Origin: Asaia bogorensis
GTDB taxonomy: Bacteria > Pseudomonadota > Alphaproteobacteria > CACIAM-22H2
NCBI GenBank assembly: GCA_945901855.1
Contig: CAMDLT010000009.1
Span: forward strand, 1-64,000
Length of the DNA stretch: 64,000 nucleotides
Reading direction: 5' to 3'
Positions 53,144 to 63,000 of the stretch are shown here, one piece after another; the stretch's first letter is position 1, and each line of letters opens with the position of its first letter. The notes below the pieces were generated by a model. It worked only from the letters and a program-made list of their open reading frames with translations, made no database searches and was not told the DNA's origin. The position numbers and the translations under genes were made by a program.

Positions 53144-56100
53144 CTATGCGGAAGGCGCGTCCGACGCCGGTTTTTTGCGCCGCCGCGACAGGTCGCGCAC
53201 GACCACATAGAAGACCGGCGTCAGGAACAAGCCGAACAACGTCACGCCCAGCATGCCCGAAAACACGGCCGTGCCGAGGGCCTGGCGCATCTCGGCACCC
53301 GGTCCAGTTGCAATCACCAGCGGCACCACGCCCAGAATGAACGCAAAAGCCGTCATCAAAATGGGCCGCAACCGCAAGCGGCAGGCCTCGACCACGGCCG
53401 AGACCGTGTCCTTGCCGTCGTTTTCGAGCTGGCGCGCGAATTCGACGATCAGAATGGCGTTTTTGGCGGCAAGCCCCACCAGCACGATCAGCCCGACCTG
53501 CACCAGGATGTTGTTGTCGAGCCCGCGCACCATCACGCCCGCGAGCGCCGAGAGCACGCTCATCGGCACGATCAGCACGATGGCGAACGGCATGCCCCAG
53601 CTTTCGTACTGCGCCGCCAGCGCCAGAAATACGAACACGACCGCCAGGATGAAGATGTACGTCGCCGTGTTGCCGGTGAGCTTTTCCTGGTAGGCGAGTT
53701 CGGTCCACTCGTAGCCGATGCCCGGCGGCAGCGTTTCGTTCGCGACCTTTTCGATCAGCGCGATCGCCTGGCTGGAGGTGACGCCCGGCGCGGCCGAGGC
53801 CTGGATCGGCACCGAGATGTAGGCGTTGTAGCGCTGCACGAGATCGGCGCCGGTCGAGTCGCGAATTTCGACCAGCGTGCCGAGCGGCACCAGCGCGCCT
53901 GTCGCCGAGCGCACGCGCAACCTTGCGATGTCGTCGGGGGTGAGGCGAAATTCGCGGTCGGCTTGGGCGCGCACCTGGTAGACGCGCCCGAACGCGTTGA
54001 AGTCGTTGACATAGGCCGTGCCCAGATTGAACTGCAGCGTTTCGAAGATATTGCCGATCGGCACGTTCAGGATCTGCGCCTTGGTGCGGTCGATATCGAG
54101 ATAGATCTGCGGCGTACTGGCCGAGAAGGAGGTGAACACGCCCGCCAGCCCCGGCGTCTGGCGCAGCTCGCCGATCAGCTGGTTGGCAGCGCCCAGCACG
54201 CGCTCGAGCTCGTTGCCGCTGCGCTCCTGCAATTGCAGCTTGACGCCCCCCAGCGACCCGATGCCCGGCACCGAGGGCGGGGGAATGGCCAGGATGAACG
54301 CCTCTTGGATCTGCTGCAGGCGGCCGAACAACTGGCCGACGATTTGGTTCGAATCGAGGCCCTGAGGCACGCGCTCGGCAAAGGGTTTGAGGCCCGCGAA
54401 AATCACCGCCGCATTGGGCGCGTTGGTGAAGGTGGCGCCCGAGAAACCCGCGAACGCCACCGAATCCTTTACGCCGGGCGTCGCCTGCATGATTTCGGTC
54501 GCGCGCTTGACGACCGCATCGGTGCGTTCGAGCGACGCGCCGTCGGGCAGCTGGATCGCCACGATCAAATAGCCGCGGTCGAGCGGCGGGATGAATCCGG
54601 TCGGCACGGCGTTGGAGATCCACACGGTCGCCGCCCCCAGCCCCGCATAGACCAGCAGCATGATGCTCTTGCGGCGCACGAGATAGCCGGTCGAGCGCGC
54701 GTAGCCGTTGCCCATCTTGTCGAAGCTGCGGTTGAAGATGCGCGCGAACCCGCTGCCCAGCCGCGCCAGCGGATTTGTCGGCGCATGGTGGGGATCGTGT
54801 TTTTTGAGCAAGATCGCGGCAAGCGCCGGCGAGAGCGTCAGCGAATTGAACGCCGAGAGCACGGTCGCAACCGCGATGGTGGCAGCGAACTGGCGGTAGA
54901 ACTGGCCCTGCAGGCCCGGCACGAACGCCGACGGGATGAAGACCGCCGACAGCACGATCGCGATGGCGATGACGGCGGTGCCGACCTCGTCCATGGTTTC
55001 GTGGGCGGCGTCGCGCGGACTCATGCCGGCCGCGATGTTGCGCTCGACGTTTTCGACGACCACGATCGCGTCGTCAACCACGATGCCGATGGCCAGCACC
55101 AGGCCGAACAGCGTCAGCACGTTCAGCGAAAAGCCGAACTCGAGCAGCACCGCGAACGTGCCGATCAACGAGACCGGGATCGCCAGAATCGGAATGAGCG
55201 CGGCGCGCCAGCTTTGCAGGAAGACGAGCACCACCAGCGCCACCAGCAAAATCGCCTCGATCAGCGTCTGGTACACGGCCTTGATCGATTCCTGGATGAA
55301 CTCGGTCGGGTTGTAGACGACCCGGTATTCGACGCCGATCGGAAAATCGCGCTTGAGCGCGTCCATGCGCGCCAAAATCGCTTCGGCCGTCGCCAGCGCG
55401 TTGGAACCGGGGCGCTGGAAGATCGCCAGCGCCACCGCCGGCTTGCCGTTGAGATACGAGTTGGTGACGTAGTCCTTGGCGCCGAGTTCCAGGCGCGCGA
55501 CGTCGCCCACGCGCACCAGGCGCCCGTCGCCCGAATTGCGCACGATCACGTCGCGAAACTGGCGCAGATCCTCGAAACGGCCTTGCGTGGTGACCGCGAT
55601 CTGGAACGCCGTGTTGGCGTCGGCGGGCGGCGTTCCCAGCGCCCCGCCCGAAACCTGCACGTTCTGTTCGCGCAGCGCGCGCACCACGTCGCTGGCCGAC
55701 AGCCCGTAGCCCGCGAGCTTGTCGGGATCCATCCAGATGCGCACCGCGTATTCGCGCGCGCCGAACACGACAAGATCGCCCACGCCCTCGATGCGCAGCA
55801 GCTGGTCGCGCACGCGCAGCAGCGCGTAGTTTGAAATATAGAGCTGGTCGTAGCTCTCGTCGGGCGACAGCATGTGCACGACCATCATCAGATTGGGCGA
55901 GCTTTTTTGCGTGGTGATGCCAAGGCGCCGCACTTCTTCGGGCAGGCGCGGCGTCGCGATGGCGACGCGGTTTTGCACCAGCACGCTTGCGTTGTCGAGA
56001 TCGGTGCCCGCCTTGAAGGTAATCGTCAGCGACATCGAGCCGTCGGCGGTGGTGTAGGAGGACATATAAAGCATGTTCTCCACGCCGTTGATTTCCTGTT

Positions 56101-56302
56101 CGAGCGGGGTTGCCACGGTCGCGGCGACGGTCTGGGCATCGGCGCCCGGATAGGCCGCGCGCACCACGATCGTGGGGGGTGCAATCTCGGGATACTCGGT
56201 GACGGGCAATGCGCCGAACGCGACCGCGCCCAGAATGACCGTGATGATCGACAGCACCGAGGCGAAGATCGGATGGTCGACGAAAAAATGCGTGAAGCGC
56301 AT
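53144..56302 (-). CDS. RND efflux pump inner-membrane permease (HAE1 type)
   Basis: A 1052-residue AcrB-like proton antiporter. Twelve membrane helices and two large periplasmic loops are expected from the length. The start FVDHPIFASVLSIITVILGAVA and the proton-relay helix GIVVDDAIVVVENVERNI with the paired aspartates are canonical, and FVPGLQGQFYRQFA is also a family segment. It is downstream of its adaptor by 46 nt. No TolC-type gene is in the window. The substrate is not predictable; multidrug or solvent export is usual. Confidence 0.95.
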   Translation of the reverse strand: MRFTHFFVDHPIFASVLSIITVILGAVAFGALPVTEYPEIAPPTIVVRAAYPGADAQTVAATVATPLEQEINGVENMLYMSSYTTADGSMSLTITFKAGTDLDNASVLVQNRVAIATPRLPEEVRRLGITTQKSSPNLMMVVHMLSPDESYDQLYISNYALLRVRDQLLRIEGVGDLVVFGAREYAVRIWMDPDKLAGYGLSASDVVRALREQNVQVSGGALGTPPADANTAFQIAVTTQGRFEDLRQFRDVIVRNSGDGRLVRVGDVARLELGAKDYVTNSYLNGKPAVALAIFQRPGSNALATAEAILARMDALKRDFPIGVEYRVVYNPTEFIQESIKAVYQTLIEAILLVALVVLVFLQSWRAALIPILAIPVSLIGTFAVLLEFGFSLNVLTLFGLVLAIGIVVDDAIVVVENVERNIAAGMSPRDAAHETMDEVGTAVIAIAIVLSAVFIPSAFVPGLQGQFYRQFAATIAVATVLSAFNSLTLSPALAAILLKKHDPHHAPTNPLARLGSGFARIFNRSFDKMGNGYARSTGYLVRRKSIMLLVYAGLGAATVWISNAVPTGFIPPLDRGYLIVAIQLPDGASLERTDAVVKRATEIMQATPGVKDSVAFAGFSGATFTNAPNAAVIFAGLKPFAERVPQGLDSNQIVGQLFGRLQQIQEAFILAIPPPSVPGIGSLGGVKLQLQERSGNELERVLGAANQLIGELRQTPGLAGVFTSFSASTPQIYLDIDRTKAQILNVPIGNIFETLQFNLGTAYVNDFNAFGRVYQVRAQADREFRLTPDDIARLRVRSATGALVPLGTLVEIRDSTGADLVQRYNAYISVPIQASAAPGVTSSQAIALIEKVANETLPPGIGYEWTELAYQEKLTGNTATYIFILAVVFVFLALAAQYESWGMPFAIVLIVPMSVLSALAGVMVRGLDNNILVQVGLIVLVGLAAKNAILIVEFARQLENDGKDTVSAVVEACRLRLRPILMTAFAFILGVVPLVIATGPGAEMRQALGTAVFSGMLGVTLFGLFLTPVFYVVVRDLSRRRKKPASDAPSA

Positions 56303-56348
56303 GGCTGCTGATCCTTGGGCAGGCTTATCCGGGGGGGGAAGGCCGCGC

Positions 56349-57497
56349 CTAACGCGATGCCGGAAGTTCGATCGGCTGGGCCGTCACGCGCCCGCCGGGC
56401 CGCACGCGCTGCAAGCCCGCGACGACGATCCGCTCGCTGCCGTCGAGGCCGCTGCGCACGATGCGATAGCCGTCGATGCGCGGGCCCGGCCGCACCAGGC
56501 GCACGGCAACCGTGCCGTCGTCGGCCACCACCCACACGAAGCGCCTGTCCTGGTCGGCGGCGATGGCTTCGTCGGGGATCAGCACCGCCTTGTAGGGGTT
56601 GGAGCCCGGCACGCGGATGCGCCCGAACAGGCCGGGCGTCAGCAGCCCGTCTTTGTTGGGGAACGTCGCGCGCGCGCGCATCGTGCCCGATGCCGGATCG
56701 ATGCGGTTGTCGAGAAATTCGAGCCGCCCCGTGCGCGGCAGATCGCGCTCGTCGAGCAGGCCCGCTTGCACGTCGAACCCGGCGCCCGCGCGCCCCGATT
56801 GCTGCTCGCCCGCCTGCACGCGGCGCGTGTAGGCAATGTAGGAACGCTCGTCGATGTCGAAATTGAAATAGATCGGATCGATCGCCACGACCGTCGCCAG
56901 CAGCGTCTGGTCGGCCGCCACAAGATTGCCCTCCGACACGAGCTTGCGCCCGATGCGCCCCGCGAGCGGACTGCGAATTTCGGTGAAACTCAGATTGAGG
57001 CGCGCGGTTTCCTGCTCGGCACGCAAGGCCGCCATGTCGGCCTGGGCCTGCTGGAAGGTCTGGCGCGTCTGCTCCAGCTGGCGTTCGGGTGCGGTACCGG
57101 TGCGCGCGAGCCGCTCGAAGCGCTCGAAATCGAGCTTGGCGAAATCGACGCGCGTCTGCGCGGCGTTCACGGCCGCCTGCGTGCGCGCCAACGTCGCCTG
57201 ATAGAGGCGCTTGTCGATGGCGAACAGCAGATCGCCCTCGCGCACGATCTGGCCGTCGCGAAACCGCGCGGCTTCCAGATAGCCCGACACGCGCGCGCGC
57301 AGCTCGACCGATTCGGACGCTTCGAAGCGCCCGGTATATTCGTCCTGCTCGACGATTTCTTTGACGACCGGTTTGGCCACCGTCACAGGCGGGGCTTGCG
57401 GCGGCCCGCCTTGCGCTTGCACGGGTGCTGGCCCTGCCAACGCCAACGCAACCGCACCGACCGCCCAAATTGCGGTCTTCTTGAACAAGTGCCCCAT
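56349..57497 (-). CDS. RND efflux periplasmic adaptor (membrane fusion protein)
   Basis: 382 residues from ATG 57497, with GAGGGG 4 nt upstream; a frame 8 codons longer lacks a ribosome site. The signal peptide ends APVQA. Order: the lipoyl half-motif with ARVSGYLEAARFRDGQIVREGDLLF, a helical hairpin (YQATLARTQAAVNAAQTRVDFAKLD), the second half-motif IRSPLAGRIGRKLVSEGNLV, then beta-barrel and membrane-proximal domains. It pairs with the downstream permease. Confidence 0.93.
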   Translation of the reverse strand: MGHLFKKTAIWAVGAVALALAGPAPVQAQGGPPQAPPVTVAKPVVKEIVEQDEYTGRFEASESVELRARVSGYLEAARFRDGQIVREGDLLFAIDKRLYQATLARTQAAVNAAQTRVDFAKLDFERFERLARTGTAPERQLEQTRQTFQQAQADMAALRAEQETARLNLSFTEIRSPLAGRIGRKLVSEGNLVAADQTLLATVVAIDPIYFNFDIDERSYIAYTRRVQAGEQQSGRAGAGFDVQAGLLDERDLPRTGRLEFLDNRIDPASGTMRARATFPNKDGLLTPGLFGRIRVPGSNPYKAVLIPDEAIAADQDRRFVWVVADDGTVAVRLVRPGPRIDGYRIVRSGLDGSERIVVAGLQRVRPGGRVTAQPIELPASR

Positions 57498-57610
57498 TTT
57501 CCCCTCGCCCGAAATCGACATGCCGTGTCTATCGGACGACTAGAGAACGAAACGGGGTCCGTTGCAAGAGGGGGGCGACACGCAATCGCGTTGGGTGCCA
57601 CAAAAGCGAT

Positions 57611-57651
57611 CCCCGCCGCGCGCGGTCGCTGGGACCGGCAGCGCGACGGGG
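57611..57651 (-). terminator. Possible terminator of the small exported protein gene
   Basis: Arms at 57611-57621 and 57641-57651 pair over 11 positions with one mismatch (CCCCGcCGCGC and GCGCGaCGGGG). On the minus strand ATCGCTTTTG follows. It separates the 78-residue gene from the efflux genes. Confidence 0.45.
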
Positions 57652-57666
57652 ACCATATTTTCGTCT

Positions 57667-57903
57667 TTAGTTTTTCTTCGGCTGGTCCTTGCCGGTCGTC
57701 GGGCCGGCCGTCAGGCCCGTTGCCGGGCCGGTCGTCTGCACGCCGGTTTCGGTCTTCTTCGCTTCGGCGGCCTTGGGGGCCTGCGCAACCGCAGGTGCGG
57801 TCGCGGCGGGCTTCGTCGCCGGCTGGACCTGGGGCGTCTGGGCGAACGCGACGGCCGGCACGGCAAGCGTCAAAGCCAGGGCAAGGGCGGCAAACTTCTT
57901 CAT
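57667..57903 (-). CDS. Small exported Ala/Pro/Thr-rich protein
   Basis: 78 residues. MKKFAALALALTLAVPAVAFAQ is a clear signal peptide. The mature part is low-complexity Ala, Pro, Thr and Lys, with no Cys, and should be unfolded. Its role may be a periplasmic linker or cell-envelope polymer binder. Ribosome site and signal peptide argue that it is translated. Function unknown. Confidence 0.6.
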   Translation of the reverse strand: MKKFAALALALTLAVPAVAFAQTPQVQPATKPAATAPAVAQAPKAAEAKKTETGVQTTGPATGLTAGPTTGKDQPKKN

Positions 57904-58013
57904 TGGGTCTCTCCGGTTTTTTCGGCGGCGGCACGATGCCGTCGTCGCAAAGACAAAGCCGGAGGGGGCCGCGCTATTCCGCCTTCAATTGTGGAAAGAT
58001 TGGGGCAACCCGG

Positions 58014-58214
58014 TTACGCGAAAAAATCGTAGGTCTTGCCCTGGCCGAACTGCACAAGATCGGGCGCGTTGACATTCGGCTTGTCGGAAAAACTGCGGGC
58101 CGACCAGATCGAATTGTTGAACGCAGCCACAAACCCGGCCACGCCGCTGGCCGTATCGAGCCGCGCGGCGCGCGGGTTGGTCGAAAAGGCGGCAGGGGAA
58201 ATCGATCCGGCCAT
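58014..58214 (-). CDS. Hypothetical 66-residue protein
   Basis: Starts at ATG 58214 with GAGAG close by and reads MAGSISPAAFSTNPRAARLD, followed by a helical middle (GVAGFVAAFNNSIWSARSF) and a polar end with GQGKTYDFFA. The phase was preferred over the opposite-strand frame at 58036 because its composition and start look more natural. No recognised family; the case rests on frame quality only. Confidence 0.4.
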   Translation of the reverse strand: MAGSISPAAFSTNPRAARLDTASGVAGFVAAFNNSIWSARSFSDKPNVNAPDLVQFGQGKTYDFFA

Positions 58215-58356
58215 TCTGGACTCTCGCGTGAAAATCGACGGTTGCGACGTTTCTCGCCGAACGGAGAACTATTAGCACATTTGCGGAGGGTTTGGAAAGT
58301 TCAGCCGCCAAGGTCGCGCCCGGGTTTGAGCGGGAGACCCGGTTTTGGCGGGAAAG

Positions 58357-58433
58357 TGGCGCGGCCGAAGGGATTCGAACCCCTAACCTCCAGATTCGTA
58401 GTCTGATGCTCTATCCAGTTGAGCTACGGCCGC
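58357..58433 (-). tRNA. tRNA-Arg(ACG)
   Basis: Read on the minus strand. Acceptor GCGGCCG pairs with CGGCCGC, D-arm GCTC/GAGC, anticodon stem TCAGA with TCTGG, loop CTACGAA giving anticodon ACG, and T-arm AGGGG TTCGAAT CCCTT. Discriminator G and an encoded CCA follow. It decodes CGN as the inosine-modified tRNA. Confidence 0.96.
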
Positions 58434-58742
58434 GCAAGCCGCCGTTTCGTGCCGGGCAAAACCAATGCCCTTGGGAAACGGCGGCGGACACTAGTCGAAC
58501 CGCGCCGCCCGTGCAAGCCATAATCGAGATCATTTGCAGCCCCCGCGCTGCGTTGCAAAACGCATGACTAAGGCTGTGGAAAACCGGGATAAAATGAGCC
58601 TTGTGCCAGCCGGATGCCTTGGCTACGATGCGCACCTTAAGTCGATCCTGGCCAAGCGACCGCAAGGTCGCTCGGCCAAACGCTTGCGTGGCTATTGCGC
58701 AGGCGCGTTCCGCGTCACACCCTCTTCGAACGAGCCCGCACA
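58434..58742. other. Gene-free region between tRNA-Arg and the lipoprotein gene
   Basis: About 309 nt. It should hold the tRNA promoter (minus strand) and the lipoprotein gene promoter (plus strand), though no clear -35/-10 pair is seen. A plus-strand frame at 58534-58746 ends on the lipoprotein start, but its content does not look protein-like. The main structure is the hairpin at 58649-58678. Confidence 0.5.
58649..58678. other. GNRA-capped hairpin upstream of the lipoprotein gene
   Basis: TGGCC/GGCCA (5 bp), a 2x2 internal loop, then GCGACC/GGTCGC (6 bp) capped by a GCAA tetraloop. No T-run follows on either strand, so it is probably not a terminator. A stable RNA element in the leader is possible. 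Confidence 0.4.
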
Positions 58743-59954
58743 ATGACCGATCGGTTCGCACAGCTTCGCAAATTCGGCCTCTTGCTCGCGATGGGCGTAC
58801 CGCTTGCGGGCTGCAACATGGTGTCGGAAGCCCTGTGGCCGTCGCTTGCGGATGCGGAACCCAATCGCGCCCCGGCGGGCGTGCGCCAGGAAATCTCCCC
58901 TTCGGCCGGCGAGCGCCAAGCGCAAGCCGCCCCCATGTTCGTGCCCGCGCGCACGAGCGGCGCCATCGACACGCCCGATACGGGTCGCTTGCCGGGCGGC
59001 CAGCAAACGGCCGTCGGCATTCGCGCGCAAGCGATGCGCACGGAATTGCAGAATCTTCAGGGCGCGGTGCAAGCGCGCTCGGGCACCATCCAGCAGATGC
59101 GCGCCGACACGGTGGGCACGGCGCAGCGTTATTTCATGCTGGTCGCGGGCATCAACACGCGCCTGCAAGTGGGCACCACGCCGGGCAACCCGATTTTGCA
59201 GGCGCAATGGACGCAAGCGGCAAGCGAACTCGACCGTTTGTCGGCGGAAATCGGCCGTTTGGCGCAACTGTCGAGCCAGGCTGCGGGCGATGCCGCAATG
59301 GCCGCCTTCCTGCTCGATGCGACGCGCGCCGCCTATTCGCTCAACGGCGCGGTCGAAGACGACCACCGCCAGCTTGCGCTGGTCGAAGACGAAGTGAACC
59401 GCACGGTCGTGTCGATCGACCGCGTTCTCAACGAGCTCAACGAAGACATCAACCGCCAATCGACCTATGCCAGCCGCGAGCGCTCGAACCTGACGGCGCT
59501 GTCGCTTGCCATCCGCAACGGCGAACTGTTCGGCACGGGCCTCAACAATCGCGCCTTCACCAACGTGGCCCCGGCCGACGGCAGCCCGGCGATTTTGGGC
59601 GTCGCTCCCGGCGGCCAGGCGCAGGCTGCCAACCCGGCGACGGCAGCGACGGGCCGCCGCCCGCTGGTGGTGATCCGCTTCGATCGCGCCAATCCCTCCT
59701 ACGAGCAGGCGCTCTATACGGCCGTGAGCCGCGCGCTGGAACGCAGCCCGACGGCGAATTTCGACCTGGTCGCGATCGCGCCGACGCGCGGCGGCCAAAG
59801 CCAGGCCGCCTTGGCCGCAACGACCGCGCGCCGCCAGGCAGAGGGCGTGATGCGCAGCCTCGGCAATATGGGCCTGCCCGCCCAGCGCATGACGCTGTCC
59901 TCCACCACCTCGACGCAGGCGCAAAACAACGAAGTGCATCTGTTCGTGCGCTAA
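58743..59954 (+). CDS. Predicted lipoprotein with long helical region
   Basis: 403 residues from ATG 58743. The signal peptide ends in the lipobox PLAGC followed by NMVSEALWP. After a Pro/Ala-rich stretch come long helices with Gln, Glu and Ala heptad-like spacing (about residues 95-250), then a compact C-terminal part with RRPLVVIRFDRANPSYEQALYTAV and ALERSPTANFDLVAIAP that resembles OmpA- or SPOR-like alpha/beta units. No recognised family. A periplasmic envelope role is inferred. A terminator follows. Confidence 0.7.
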   Translation: MTDRFAQLRKFGLLLAMGVPLAGCNMVSEALWPSLADAEPNRAPAGVRQEISPSAGERQAQAAPMFVPARTSGAIDTPDTGRLPGGQQTAVGIRAQAMRTELQNLQGAVQARSGTIQQMRADTVGTAQRYFMLVAGINTRLQVGTTPGNPILQAQWTQAASELDRLSAEIGRLAQLSSQAAGDAAMAAFLLDATRAAYSLNGAVEDDHRQLALVEDEVNRTVVSIDRVLNELNEDINRQSTYASRERSNLTALSLAIRNGELFGTGLNNRAFTNVAPADGSPAILGVAPGGQAQAANPATAATGRRPLVVIRFDRANPSYEQALYTAVSRALERSPTANFDLVAIAPTRGGQSQAALAATTARRQAEGVMRSLGNMGLPAQRMTLSSTTSTQAQNNEVHLFVR

Positions 59955-59959
59955 GGCTG

Positions 59960-59983
59960 CGGTCTTTCGACCGGCGTTTTTTT
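59960..59983 (+). terminator. Rho-independent terminator of the lipoprotein gene
   Basis: CGGTC at 59960-59964, TTTC loop, GACCG at 59969-59973, then GCG and seven T. Short stem but a good T-run, 6 nt after the stop codon. Confidence 0.6.
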
Positions 59984-60074
59984 GCTGCCGTCTTCTGACG
60001 GCGGATTGAACCTTGGAGCGACTCCGGCACGCGTGACAAGTTCGGCCATACGTTGAACGGCCGGAGCGCGCTCG

Positions 60075-63000
60075 ATGAGCCAGGGAAGCCTTTTTACTCA
60101 AGACTATTTGCTGCGTGGCATCGTCGAGGATGCGGCTTGGGCCAGCGTCTCGGACAGCGAATTTGCCGCCTTCGACGCCGCCTGCCGCAGATGCTTCGCC
60201 TCGTTCAACGTCGCGGGCGCCTATAACGAGGCGCAGACCGAAGACGAATTGATCTATCCAATTCTCGACGCGCTCGACTGGCCGCGCACGCGGTGGCTTG
60301 CGCAAGCGCGCGCGGACGCCAAGGGGCGCGGCAACGTGCCAGACATGCTGCTGTTCCCCGACGACGAGGCCAAAACGCTCGCGACCAAAACCGCGAGCGA
60401 CCAGGGGCGCTACCGCCACGGCATCGCGTTGGCCGAAAACAAAGCCTGGAACCTGCCGCTCGACCGTGAACCCAAGGGGACGGGTCCGCGCGACGAAGTG
60501 CCCTCGACGCAAATTCTGCGCTATCTGAGCGCCGCCGAAATCCAGTCCGAGCGCCGCGTCATGTGGGGCATCCTCACCAACGGGCGCCATTGGCGCCTCT
60601 ATTGGCAAGGCGCACGCAGCCGCACCGAGGATTTCGTTGAAATCGATCTGCCCCTGATACTGGGCATCCCAGGCGTTGCAGGCGATTTGTTTTCGCCCAA
60701 GCCCGACCAGTATGCGCACTGGCTTAAAGTTTTTTATCTGCTGTTTCGCCGCAGCGCCTTTCTGCCCGGCCCCGACAAACGAAGCTTCCACCAGGCCGCG
60801 CTTGCCGAAGGCAGACGCTGGGAATCGCAAGTCGCCAAAAACCTATCGGAACTGGTGTTCGGGCGCGTGTTCGGTGATCTGGTGCTGGGTCTTGCCCAAG
60901 CAGACCCCAAACGCCCGGCCGATCCCGACCGCATGTATTTTGCGGAAGTGCGCGAATCAGCGCTCATCCTGCTCTATCGGCTGCTGTTCGTGCTCTACGC
61001 CGAAGACCGCAATCTGCTGCCGGTGCGCAGCAAGAAATACGACGATTATGCGTTGCTCACGATGCGCGAAGACATCTCCAAACGCATCGACGATAGCGAC
61101 ACATTCTCGGCCACGCAGACGCGCCTGTGGGGCAATCTCAAACAGCTCTTCCACGCGATCGACAAGGGCGACACGGCGATCGAGGTGCCGCCCTACAATG
61201 GCGGACTGTTTGATGCGCAGCATGCTGGCCTGCTCGACCGCGCGGCCCTGTCCGACGCCGTGTTCGCGCCTATTCTGGACGCGCTGTCGCGCATCGATCT
61301 TGACGGCAAGCGGCTATGGATCAACTACCGCGATTTGTCGGTCCAGCAATTAGGCTCGATCTACGAACGGCTGCTGGAATACGACGTGGCGCTGGTCGAT
61401 GGCCGCATCGAGATCGTGCCGAATATTTTCGCGCGCAAGGGCAGCGGCAGCTACTACACGCCCGACGAGCTTGTATCGCTGATCATCGAGCGCACCTTGG
61501 GGCCGCTTCTGGAAGAGCGCTACCGGGCGTTCGAGGACGCCGCCGAAAAACTCGCAAAAGACCGCCGCCCCAAAGACCAGCGCTTGCGCGAATTGGTGGC
61601 GCTCGATCCGGCCATGCGGATTTTGGAACTTAAAATCTGCGATCCGGCCATGGGCTCGGGCCATTTTTTGGTGGCGTTGGTCGACTATCTTGCCGACCGC
61701 GTGTTGCAGGCGATGACCGATGCGCGCGCAACGGTGGGCTGGGCGGATGCCGATCTTCCGTACACGTCGCCGCTGGGCCAAGCGCTGCTGGATATCCGCA
61801 CGCAGATTCGCAGCCAAGCAAAAGTCGGCGGCTGGGCCGTCGCCGAAAGCCAGCTCGAAGACCGGCTGCTGGTGCGGCGCATGATCCTCAAGCGCTGCGT
61901 CTACGGCGTGGATCGCAATCCGATGGCGGTCGAACTCGCCAAAGTCGCGCTGTGGCTGCACACTTTTACGGTGGGCGCGCCGTTGTCGTTCCTCGACCAC
62001 CATCTGCGCTGCGGCAACAGCCTGTTCGGCGAATTGGTGCGCCCCGTGGAAGACGAGATCCACAAACGCGGCGGCATGTATCTGCTGCCGACCTTGCGCC
62101 AGGCGCAGCGCTCGGCCAGCAGCATGGCCAAGATCGAACGCCTGACCGACGCCGATTTGGCCGAGGTACGAACCTCCGCCTCGACTTTTGCGGATGTGGA
62201 GGCAAGCACGGCGCCGCTGGCAAGTTTCCTGTCGTTTGTGCATGCGTTGCGCTGGCTCGACCGCAAAGACGCGACCGGCAAAAAGGCGATCGAGTCCTTT
62301 TACGACGGCGCCTATGGCGATCCGATCGCGCTGGCGCAGGGCACAGCGATGCCCAAAGCGCCGAACGGCAACGGCAACGGCAGGCGCGAGGTGTTCGACG
62401 CCTTTGTCGACATTCTGGATGCGGCCCGGACGATCGCCGCCGAAGAGCGGTTTTTGCACTGGCAAGTCGCCTTTCCGGGCGTATGGGACGATTGGTCGAG
62501 CAACACGCCCGATGGCGGTTTCGATGCGGTGATCGGCAATCCGCCGTGGGACCGCATGAAGTTGCAGCAGGTCGAATGGTTCGCCGCCCGCCGCCCCCAG
62601 ATCGCGCTCGCCCAGCGCGCATCCGACCGCAAAAAGATGGTAACGGCGCTGGAAAAAACCGGCGATCCTTTATGGCACGACTACCAAAAAGCCAGCGCGC
62701 GCGCCGAAGCCGCCGTGCGCGTGGCGCGCGATATCGGGCATTTTCCGCTATTGTCGGGCGGCGATACCAATCTCTATTCGCTGTTCGTCGAAAAGGCGCT
62801 CGCCCTGCTCGAACCTGCCGGGCTCGTCGGTTTGCTGACGCCGTCCGGCATCGCATCCGACAAAGGGGCATCGGCCTTTTTCCGGTCGATTTCGACCGGC
62901 GGGCGTTTGAACGCGCTGTTGGATTTTGAAAACCGCCGCCCGCACGACGAGTCGTTTTTTCCCGATGTCGACAGCCGTTTCAAATTTCTGGCCCTCATTG

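Noticed and set aside
53114-55834. 906-codon open frame on the plus strand
   Set aside because: Antisense to the RND permease; His/Arg/Gln-rich with no protein-like pattern.
58036-58275. 79-codon plus-strand frame
   Set aside because: Antisense to the 66-residue minus-strand frame, with a weaker start; only one of the two can be real and the minus frame looks better.
58534-58746. 70-codon plus-strand frame ending at the lipoprotein start (ATGA)
   Set aside because: The overlap is suggestive, but there is no ribosome site and the protein composition looks random, so it was not called a gene.
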